Assembly (NCBI GenBank): GCA_023935145.1
Contig: CM043704.1
Span: forward strand, 101,331,373-101,395,372
From: Bretschneidera sinensis
Lineage: Eukaryota > Streptophyta > Magnoliopsida > Brassicales > Akaniaceae
DNA length: 64,000 bases
Direction of reading: 5' to 3'
The position numbers were made by a program, and so were the translations under genes. The notes beneath the pieces were generated by a model that was given only the letters and a program-made list of their open reading frames with translations, searched no databases and was not told where the DNA came from. The stretch's first letter is position 1; each line of letters opens with the position of its first letter. Positions 46,901-58,900 of this stretch are shown here, in pieces.

Positions 46901-49900
46901 AGTTCCCACACTTGTTTTGTTGAATTTTGGATTGCTCAAAGTCGAAATGGTAGAGAACTATAATTTGTTATGTGTTCTTGGACTAGCCTTAAAATACTAT
47001 ATACCTTCCCTTCTATATGTATCTTGTAGTTGATTTTTTTTCTTTTTTTCCCTTTTTTTGAAGGGTGGGCGGCTCAACTTAAGTTTTGTGATGCTTTTAG
47101 ATGGGGCCCAATCCGGAAAAGGGTTTTGAGGTGAATTGTTTCTTTAAAATTTTGGCTGATGAGGAGCAATCCCTTGGAAAGCAATTTGGTGTTCCTATGC
47201 CCCTAGGAAAGTAAGTTTTTTTTGTTTGGGAGACCTTTTGGGATACAATTCTTACCATTGAAAACTTCCAAAGAAGGGGGAGAGTTTTTGTTAATAGGTG
47301 TTTTATTTGCAAGAGATGCAATGAGTCTGTTTTTCAACTTTTGATGGTGTGCCTGTTGGCGAGAAGTTTGTGTGAGATGACTTATAAGATTTTGGGGATT
47401 TCTTGAGTGGTTGCGGGCTCCGTGTAAGATGAAGTTTGGGCTTGGAGTTGGTTGAAAGCGACAAAGGAAGTAAAAAGGCTTATTCCTTAATTCCACACTC
47501 GATTTTTTGGCTAGTGTGGAACGAAAGAAATCGTAGAGCTTTCGATGGAAGTGAGAAAAGTTTTGTTAGTATTAGAGATAGTTGGCTAAATACACTTAAC
47601 TTATGGGTCAAAGGAAATTTCTTTGTAGACCTTTTGGATTTTGTAGATTTCCTAACTTGTAATTAGCCTTTTGTCTTTGAGTTGCACCCTTTTGGTGCCT
47701 TCTTATTAATAATACTTCAGTATTTATCAAAAAAAGAGTTTTGCAATGCTTTTCCCTATTACATGGTTGCATATCTATTCGTCTATCGTGGAAAGTGATG
47801 TGCTTTATTTAAAAGTCGTTCTAGCTGACCAACAGATAAAGTTTTCTTTTACTTATCAGTTATGACTAGACTTGCTTTTTGTTATCAATGCTCTATCTTT
47901 CTTTGGTGAGATGTTACAGATTATGGTTAACCTCTGTTTCCATGTCGTAATAATTTTGAACTCGATTGTCTAGGGAGACTTTGCTCTCATATGTCACGAG
48001 TGGGGATGATGTACAAGCTTTGGGGTCTTTGAGTGTGCTGGCTACTTTGTTGCAAACAAAAGGTTAGATTGATGTTGTTCAGATTTCTTCACTGGTTTCT
48101 ATTGCTAGTTTCTTATTAAGTATCCATTGAAGTTGTTGAGATCTCTTCATTGGTTTCTATTTCCATTTTCTTATTAAGTATCCACATTTTTTAGAATTGG
48201 ACGAATCGATGTTAGATGCTCTTGGCATTCTTCCTCAGCGCAAACAGCATAAGAAACTTTTGCTGGTGAGTTATAGACATTGGTACTTTTCTCAAATTGA
48301 GAAGCTGTATCTTTGAATTTTTTTGTTGATAAATTTCAAAAATTAACTATTAACTAGGTAGGCCCCAGTGCTATGCTTCTGAACTTAAGTAATAAAAGAG
48401 TTTTTATTATCTCTATTTGTGATTTTTTTTGTCTTGGTGTGCTTGAAAATGAATCACAAATGAATTTTCCTGATCAGCAACCTGTGCATGATACTATGTT
48501 TGTTAATAATTGTAAAGTATTCTCTTTTAGATGTTACATGCATGGAATGTCACATTCATTAATAAATTGGGGCTTCAATGTCTCAGAATAGTAGAGATGA
48601 GGGGCCTGTCCTTTGAAGGAGGCTGGATGGAAATGGAAAGATGAAATGATGCATATGTTATTTAAACTTTTGAGACTAATAATGCATTGATGATCGATAT
48701 ACGAGGGAATATAGAAACCTTATTAGTCTTAGTTGAAGATTTTACTTGAATGATCCTTAATAATGCAATTCTTTTCTTTTATGTGTTTAATCAACCTAAT
48801 TAACCTCTCATCTGTTCGACTTCTTTCCACTTATATGCATATTCTTTCATGTTTTATGTTACAGGTCATGGAAGATTTACTAATATATTGATTTCAATGT
48901 TTTAACTAAGATAAATTTTTCTGAAATTTATAAAAATGATTATGAAGAGACCAAAGCATTAATCTATACTATTAATAAAGCCAGAACCCCATTTGGTGTC
49001 CACCCTCAAATTGTCCCATAAACTCCACTTAAATATATAAATCAATTTTTTAAATAAGGTTATATATGTAACTCAATTGACTCCACTTTCCTTATCTCTC
49101 ACTATCCTACTCAGACTTAACTTCTCCACCCTTCTTATCTCTTATCTTCAACCCATGTTGATTTTCTCTATTGTTCTTTAAATTATCTAAATTTTCAATT
49201 GTTAGTATATTATTTTATCACATAAAAGAGCAAACCAACACATGCGTAGCGTGTGTTGAGATGCTAGTGCTAATAAAATGTCAATTCAGCTTGGTTAAGG
49301 TCACATCACTTTGTATAAGGTGCAAAATTTTCTAATATTAATCTAGTATTTGCTGGTACTTTAGTTAGCAATTTTAATTTTGGTACCATTTTGTTGTTAT
49401 ACAATGAATGTGATGACTTTTGTGATTTCTTCCCTATATTTGTTTATGCAAGGCAATGACAGAAATAGTGGATCACTTCCTTTAAATATATCATTTAGCT
49501 TTAGAAAGCCAATGATATATAATTTAGAAGACCAATACAAATAGAAAATAATTAACATCGTGCCTTTGCATGGTTAATTTATATCATATGTGCTATTAGA
49601 AGCATCATAAGCCATCTTACATTCAATGGAATGGAAGTAGGTCTCATGTTGGCACTATATTATAATATTCTTGAGCCTAAGCAATTCATGCGTGTTATTA
49701 ATATATAGGCTTTCGACCCAGCAACAAAGCAATTCATGAAGGCTATTTAAAAGTAGACTTCATTCTTTATAGCTGGGTACAGTTTTATAATACGTAATTT
49801 TCCTGTTGTAAGAAGATTTCTTACTTGATGATTAACTTACTCTCTTTCAGTGGGATGCCTTGAGTCAAGTAATGTCTGCTCGGGGCACATTTGATACTGT

Positions 49901-52900
49901 TATTCTCAATCCAGACGGAATAATTTCTGATTCTGATCATTTGTAAATTTTTATGCAATTGATATGTAATACAGTTGTTATCTTGCTACAGCAATCTTTG
50001 GTCGGTGAGGGCTCAGGTGAAGAGCAACTTTTTTCGTCAGCGAGTGGTTCTATGAGAGATGGTATCAGTAGTGAGCTTGATGGCTATCTACAAAAGTTGA
50101 AGGTATTGAAGTCCTCTCTTCTCCTTATTCTTTTTCTCCTCTCTTAAATCACGACAGAAAGGAAAAAAACAATTTGTGGGTCAAAGCTTGGCTCCTATGG
50201 TGTTCTTGTTCTATGGCTAGAAATGAGATTACAATTCTTGAAAATGTGGGTGAGCTTGAATGAAACGGATCTTTAAGATTATGTTGAACGAAAAATCTTT
50301 TTTGCTCTTGATTTATTCAGGAGGATAATATGGGAGAAAATTATTTCTCCTTTTTGTCTATTGTGTTTGTCTCACCCCATCACAAACAATTATCTTTTGA
50401 GAAGATAAATATTGCTTCTCATTTGCTTCAGGAACTAGTGATCCCAGGGAAACTTTTTTCCCATAGAAGACGCCATAAATTAAATTATTTTACCGTTATG
50501 AGTCTGTCCCCAACCTTGTTGGCTCTTTTATCTTTTTCCTGCCATGGACCCCAATGGGTAGTGAGAGTATCAGTATCAAGAATTGTAGTGAACATTTTAA
50601 ACAAACTAAAGGCATGCATGTTTGGTTTTGTTTAGTCTGCTTAAATTCATTCCCATATAACATTCATTTGGTCCAAGTATTATATTTTACATAGCCACAG
50701 ATCAATAACTTGCTTCGCTTTAAGTCTCGGAATGAGGTTAGTCCTCAGGAAGGGAATTTTAGCTTTCTTTGGATAATGATTTGGAAGACTAGTGCTCCCA
50801 CAAAGGTTGCTTTCTTTGCATGGGAGGGGACTTGAGTATATTCTAACCATTGATAATCTTCAAAAGAGGGGTAAAATCTTAGCTAATCGGTGCTACCTTT
50901 GCAAAGAAAATGCCTAATTTGTTCATCATCTGTTACTTCGATGTCCTTGGAGTAAGCGATTATGGGATATGGCTTTCTCAGTTATTGGCCTGTCTTGGGT
51001 TGAGGCCAGCTCCATTGAAGAGGAAATTTGGGCTTGTAGGGGATTCTGTGCATCCAAAGAAAGGAGGAAGGTTTACTCTATTGTGCCTTTCTCCATTTTT
51101 CAGATTGTTTGGAATGAAAGAAATCGAGGGCCTTTGATGGGGAGTTGAAGCAAACAGGCACTTTTAAGGATATTTTGTTACACACCCTTAATTTTTGGTT
51201 CAATGGGTGTTTTCTTTTTTGTAAATGAGGAAGATTAGTAGAGTTCATTGATCTTCTGGCTGGTAAATTTCAGCTTTGTACGTGGGTTGACACCCCCTTG
51301 GTGCTCTTTTAGTATTCTTCAACTTTACTTCTAGAAAAATAACTTGCTTCTGCTAGCCTTGCTAAATCTGAAACTGGAAAGAGAACTAATATTAAGTTTT
51401 GAGAAATCAGGCTCATCCTAGGTTCAATTTTCTTAATCTGCTTGTGTTGGTTACAATAAATTGGGATGTTGACGGCGAAATTCTTGAGTTGATGAGAAAA
51501 CTACGGGTGTATACTGTTGTGGGAATGAAATGGAGTGATTAGAAATTCTCTTCCTCAGTGTGTGTGCGTGTTTCTCCACTCGACCCCATCTAGCCGCAAA
51601 GAAAGATCTCCATATGAAGATTTTTTTTCTTATTTAGATAAAAATGAACTGGAGAGGGTGCAAATCTATGAAGTTGGAGCCGGAACCTTATTTAAATCAA
51701 TATGGAAAGGGATTTGAGTCATGTGAGCGACTTATTTGTGTTGGGACAGGAAAATCTCTCTCTCTCTCTCTCTCACGTGCATACACACACTTTCTCTCTG
51801 TATGTACGTCTTTTTTTCTATTTTTTTTAAATAAAAGTCTTTCTTTCACTATTATTCACTACGATACACTTCTAGTACTATGTTATAAATATGTTCCCAG
51901 TGATTATTCCCTCAGTTATATTTGACTCTTTGGTTAGCTATCGGCATCCCAAACTATACTTCATTGTAAAAGTTGTTTTGCTCCTTAGGCTATGTTTGAA
52001 GTATCGGGTGTGGTAAGATCCACCCTACTTTTGTTTGGGACCTGGTCATGATTGGTAGTGCTATACCTGGTCCTGGTCAGCTATGGCTTAGTCAATGGAG
52101 GGTGGCGGAATAAGGCTGACCCAGTCTAGTAGGGTAAGACCTACCTCCCCTACCTTGCCAACCCCTTTACCCTCCCAAGTATCCAAACATAGCCTTAGGA
52201 CGATGGGTTAGATACTTAGAACTAATTCATTAATAATTGTGCTATATTTTCTTGATACTGTTAAGTGGGTGTATCTGTGATTAAGGAGCTCAAATGTTTT
52301 ACTTTGTGCTGAACTTCTGAAAGCTTTAATATATTCACAACAGACATAGGCTTTTATTTTTTTCTTATTTTACTGTGTTCCCTTCTCTTGCACATTTTAG
52401 CTTGTTGGGCTTTTCTTTATTGCTTCCTTTCTTCTGAAGGAAAAAGCATTGTCATTGTTGCTAATTGTGTATAGTACTTTACTTGATTCTGTGGTTTGTA
52501 TTTACCTTAAGCTTCTATGTTTAACAGGAAGAGTATGGTGTGTTCTGTCCTTTTCCAGAGGTGGGAATGAACCCCCGTGTTCATAGGCATCAGGTACATC
52601 ACACATCACACTCTAATTATAAATATCAGGAATCAACCATGTGAGGAAAATTGTAATATTCTTTTCTTTTTTTTTATTGGTAATAATTTATGTGGAAAGA
52701 GGAGACAACATAAGAAGAATGAAGGTAAAAAAATCTTGTTAGTTTGTATGTGTTTTAAAAAAGGCAAACTGTTGCAAGTCCTTTTTACTTGGAAGAAAAA
52801 ATTGGCTCTATGCAGCTAAGCTCCTTTTATAACATTTGATAGAGATTGAGCTTGTTGTTACCTAATATGTGAGAAATTTCACCATAGGTCCACAAACTTT

Positions 52901-55900
52901 GGGCTCATAGCATTTAGGTCCGTAAACTACGAATTTGGCATTAGAGGTATTCAAATTTTCAATTGACTGCAATCACTCTTTTCATCAATGAAATGTCTAT
53001 TTATCTTTTTTGAGATGGTTGAATGCACCAACAGGTTCCAATAAACTCTCAGAACACTTCAAGGTCACCCAAATCTTTTTGTGAATTTCTCACTACCGTG
53101 CTATTTTTTATGATCGTCAAATTTTTTACAGTAAAAATATATTTTTAGTACCCAAAAAAATTATTATTTCTATTTATCATGGTACATAACATATTTCTTT
53201 GCATGTATGCAAAATATCATGTGGAAGTTCCTTAAATTTTAGTCTCTTAAGAAAATTTCTTTGATGAAAAGTGACCAGAAGGATTACATTGCAATCAACT
53301 AAATTTGAAGGAACTCTGATGCCAGATCGGTAGTTCCAGGGACTTAAATGCTAGATACCTATAGTTTAGGAACCTCTGGTGCAACTTTCCCTCCTATCAT
53401 TATCTTCAAAATAGTGTTGGTGCCTTTTTCCGAGTCCAAATTTAATGAAATATGTCTTCTAGGTACTTGATGCATTGGTCAGTCTTTTCTGCCGGTCAAA
53501 TATATCTGCGGAAACATTGTGGGATGGTGGTTGGCTTTTGCGCCAGTTGCTTCCCTATAGTGAGACAGAGTTTAAAAACCATCATCTCAAATTGCTGAAG
53601 GTATGCTATATTCAATTATTGACTAGATACTTGAAATAGTTATGTAGCTTCTCTGTTTTCATGGATTGATATTAAGTTATAATAATATATATGTATTAGT
53701 CTTCTATTAACAGCCGCAGCTAGTATTTATTGGTAGCCTTCACCTTAAATTACTCATTTTATATATTATTTCATTGTAAAGACTATGTGGGATAAATGAG
53801 CCAACCAAGAGTTGATTGATTAAATCCTTAATTATATGTATTTTCTCCAAAAATGAATTTGTTTTCTCCAAAATGAATTTATTTTGGAATTGTTACAAAC
53901 AACCGAAGCTGGCATGAACTGGTGTCAGTTCTATATGTTGTAAGAGGAGCTAATCGATTTAATCGTTTTAGTATGTTACATGTTTTTGTTGGGCCTATTT
54001 GTTAAAGGTCCCATCTCAAGTTTGCAAACTTTTTTCTTGAGTATTCTGCTATGAAATTCAATCTATCCTTCTAGCCCAGCATCTGTGCAGTTTAATAACA
54101 AGTTGGGTTTCCATGCCACTCGTTACAATTATTTCTAAAAACTTATTTCTTGCCTGGTAATGGGAAAATGCCTCTGATTTCTGTCCCTTGCTTCCTTCCC
54201 AATTTAGGAATTTGATTGATGAACGGTTATGTAAGCCTTTAAATTGATCCCTTGATTGTTCCCCGTCCCCAGCCCCAGCCCCCTCCCTTTTTTACCCTTA
54301 TTCATCATTGAAGTAAAGTTGTGTCATCGTTGCAATGGTTGGATGACGGTAAGGTTGGAAAGTTGGCATACAGAAAGTTTAGACCGTGGAAACATCAAAA
54401 GCATTATGATACTCAGGGTTTGTCTAATCATAGAATTTTTTGAAGCCTGCAGTACTCTTTGCCTTGGAAAGAAGTGTTGGACAGTAAGAGTAGCATGTCC
54501 ATAAAATGAGTGGATGAGGATGCTATGATTAAGTGCCAATATGGGGAAAGTGTGAGTGAGGAATGAAAGCATCTTTGGAATTTGGAAATGTATACGTTGC
54601 AGCAATTGAGGAAATATGAGGACAATTGTTTCTTTGTGTAATGAAGATCTAGAATTGCACAAGCATGGAGTGAAAAAAAGACAATTATCTTATCCAATGA
54701 TGCAATAGGATTTGAATGATTGATAAATTTGGGCTAAAGATACTGTTCAGTTGAGTTTATAAATTAAACTTACTGTTCAATTGACCTTTTAAATTAATTT
54801 GGGCACAAGTATGAAGTTTTTAAAAGGAAAGGAGGAGAGAAGAGAAAAGAAAGGAGAGAAGAGAGACGGGAGAGTAGATCCGAGAAAAGGGAAAAAGGAA
54901 AAATTATAAAGGGTTGGGGTTTTTGTAGTTTCAAGGGTGTAAGTTCCTTTTTCATCCAAGGACAGTTTAGAAGTCTTACATTTTTCTCAAAATAGCTCAT
55001 GAGTATGAAGGTACAAAACTTAGCTTATGATTTTGGGCCAAAATATGCCATTTTCGAGCTCTTTTCAGCCTTTGCTACTTGGCAGCATAAGCTGCCTTAG
55101 AAGCTAGGTCAAACGGACTGTAATCTTGTCTACACGATTATGACACGAAATAAGACAAGGTTAATTAACGTGCTGGGTTGACACGATTATGATCTCTACA
55201 CATGACTTTGACCCATTTAATTAAATAATAATTTTAACCTGCTAATATGATATTTAGTGTTATAATTTTAACGAAACATTAAGAAAAAAATGGTATTATA
55301 ATTGTCTATATGTCTTATAATAAAAATAATGTAAAAAAAGGGAAGCTTGGGGTTCATATTGTGTATGTTGAAGATTTATAGTATAACAGGTTTATATTGG
55401 AGACTTATAGAAAAAATAGGTTTATATTGGAGACTTATTAAATGATGCTTTAGAATTATGTGGTTTAGTTGATTAATTATGCGATTATAATAGGTTTATA
55501 TTGAAGACTATTTAAATGATGCTTTAGAATTTGTGGTTTTTTCTTTGATATGTAAAAATAAACTATATTCAAAAGCGCGTGCAGCCTGAACTACAAAATC
55601 ATTTACAGGTCAAAAAAAAAAAAAAAAAATCAGGAAGCTCTTCCTCATTTACAAAAGGCAGCCCACTAAACCAAAAATTTAGGGTGTGGAGCCATCTATC
55701 TTTGATCACACCTATAGACTTTTCCACTCAATCAAAAAGCCCTCCTATTTCGTGGTTTGTTAGATTAATTATGCAATTTATGTTTGAAATATGTTGATAT
55801 TTAATATTTTATATAAAAAATAAATTATTTTTTATAAGTAAAAATATTATATAAGGGCACCAAGTGGGTGCCACTTACCCCCACCATAACTAGTGTTGTT

Positions 55901-58900
55901 CCTAATAAAAAGGGGGTGTCACTCAAATATTATATTTAAATGAATCGTGTTAGTTTTTGATACTTTTAGTCATGTTAATTGGGTGGTGGTGTGTCATCAT
56001 ACACACCTTGATTATTAAGCGTGTTACGTGTGTAATGTCATGTTACTTGTGTAATAAACAGGTCGTGTTCGTGTTTGGGTTTTTGACATGAATACATGAT
56101 TAGTTAAATCGTTGTGTTCGTGTCCACCCATATGGTGATACCCAATTTTCGGCATGACACGAACACGAAACACTAACACTGACACGAATTGTGACCCCCA
56201 GTATTTTTTTTTTTGGGGGGGGGGGGGGTCAAGTATGATCATGATGCCATGGAATTAGGTTACATATAGTTAGCTCATATTTATTCCTTTCAAAACTTTG
56301 TCAACGTATTCCTGGCAACTCTAAAACTCATTGTGTTTCTTTTGGCCCTGGTATTTTTGATCCATTTATATAGTTATTTTGTTTTGTAGATCAGCCAGTG
56401 ATAAATGCATCATAATTACATGGTAAACTTGTGCACAGGAATCGTATAGAAAATGCATTAATGCCCTTCTACAGGAGACTAGAGGTATCTGGCCGGATCT
56501 ACTCATAACAGTGCTCTCTGATGAGTGGAAAAAGTGCAAAAGAGGTAACTGATGAAACTTTTTATGCTATTAACAATGAATTAATGAACTTTAGATATCA
56601 AGTTTCTGAACAATTAAATCTCATCTTGTAGTAATAGAGGCTTCGTCCCCGCGGAAAGAGCCCAAGTGCATGCTCTTACCACTGGATAAGTCTTCTTTTG
56701 GAGGTAGGGTTTACTATTCTGGGTTTACTTCTATTTAGCTGGTCCCAAAGAACATCTTTGAAGTAGTTTTTTTCCTTGTTAATTATATGTGTGACATTCA
56801 TTTAATGTATCTGTTGATAGATGTTTCTGCTGGTGAATCATCATTTACAGCAGGTGAAAGAATGTGCGAATTGGTGAAGGTTTGTTTTTGTACTCTTTGT
56901 TATACATATATTGTATTAAATTAAGCTTGACGCACATCGGACAGGTTCTGCTCTGTAGTATCTTTCTTTCTCTCTCTGTCTCTCTCTCTCTCTCTCATTT
57001 TTCATCAGTGAATATGAAAAAGAAATAAATAAGAAACTCTCAGATTATTTTCTAGTATAGTCTATTAAGTACGGATACGAACATGGGATACCAGTTTGAT
57101 ACAACATGGATACCCCCATATGGAAAATTTTAAAACATTAGGAAATGATACAGGGGGGATAGTTTATATGTGTGTGTAGGTGCCTAACTGCCTATCTATA
57201 AATACATTTGTTATTTTTGATTTTTGGGCTCAAAACATATATAACAAATAGGCTATATTACATACATTTGCTATATTACATATATTTTGATTGTTGTGAA
57301 ACATATGTACTCCTATCAAATAGGGGTTTTCCCAGATTCACCCAATTGTGGCAAGCCTTTTATGCTTGTGCATGTAAATAAATATTAAGTCTTTTAAAAT
57401 TTGCCAGCAAAGAAGGCTTGAAAGAGAAAAGGCCCAAAAGAAGACACCTTTATGGGAGTGGGCAGCTCATGTAAGCAAAAGAAGATAATCCCAATGAATG
57501 TTCATTCCCTTTGACTTTGTAGATTTTGTGGAGTTTCTCTCCTATAGATAGCCTTTGTACATGGGTTGCACCCCCTTAATGCGTTTTTTATTTAATACAT
57601 TTCACTTATCAAAAAAAAAGAAGCCAGATCAAACAAAAATCCTAAGGAGCCAGAGCGCAGCCCACCGATATGTATACTTTACTCTTCATTTTCTTCTACC
57701 CTTCTCATTCACTCTATCAAAACCATATAATTTCATTCTAAATTAATGAAGTGCTGCATTGTCTCGACAATGATATTATGACCAGCAAGGAACAAATTTC
57801 CCCCTCAAATTATCTTGGAAGTATCCCATGTAGTCCTGACATCTGAAACAGCATTGATTATCTTCTTAATTTTGGATATGTACAGTGTTTCCAATATGTA
57901 TACGGGATATGGAGTGCGAATTGGTATCCTAGAGACGGGCTTTGAAAAATCCGTGCTTCGTGCTGTTTAATATTCATAAGACATTAGTTATTTTCCTTCT
58001 TTAGTCCTTTGTAGTATTTCTAATGCTTGGTTTAGACTGCTGATATTTCACCCTTTCCATCTTTAGGTGTTTGTGCTTCTTCATCAACTTCAAATTTTCT
58101 CCCTTGGTATGGCCTTGCCTGAGCAGCCTCCTATCGATCCTCCATCTAATATTCCTGAAAGCTCCCGTGCAACAACTGCTGGTCTGGATGTTTCAGGGCC
58201 AAAGCCAGGCACTGAAATAAAACTAGGTTAGTTGTCCATTTAGTACTTATATTCACCCATGTAATTGATGATTGGTACTAATTCTTTGTTATCTTTTTGT
58301 TAAAATTACTATTTGGTATAGAATGGTAATTCTTTTCTGTATGACATTCCTTTTAATTTTATGAACGAGAAAGTTCATTTTTCTTAGCTATATAATTATC
58401 CCTAAAATGTTATGTGGTCAAGTTTCTCATGGTTGAATCACTCTGGTCTCTGGCATATGCAGTTGATGCCGTGCCGTGTAGGATTGCATTCGAGAGGGGC
58501 AAGGAACGCCATTTTTCTTTTCTAGCAATCTGTGTGGACACATCCTGTTGGGTTGTCCTTGCGGAAGAATTACCACTGAAGCAAAACTATGGAGTTGTGC
58601 GTGTTACTGCGCCTTTGGCTGGCTGCAATGTATGTATGACTATATCACCCTTTTCATAAAAAATCTTATACGACACTTACATATTTGATGCATGCATCCA
58701 TGTTTGCCTCTGTGCATGTGTTTCTGTGTGCATGCTTGCTTACATGCATTGGGCATGTAATTCCATGTCTAGAACCTAGTGCTGCTCTAAATTATTGAAA
58801 ATGGCTTTTCACAGTGCATAGTGGCACACATGTACTGGATTGAGTAAATTATCTTTCTTTTCTTTCTGCTGCCTTTAGCCTCAAATTGATGATAAGCACT

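Noticed and set aside
54830..54905. Polypurine GA-rich tract in TT9 intron 15 as a regulatory GAGA site
   Set aside because: It is deep in an intron, flanked by repeat-like DNA, and nothing supports a function.
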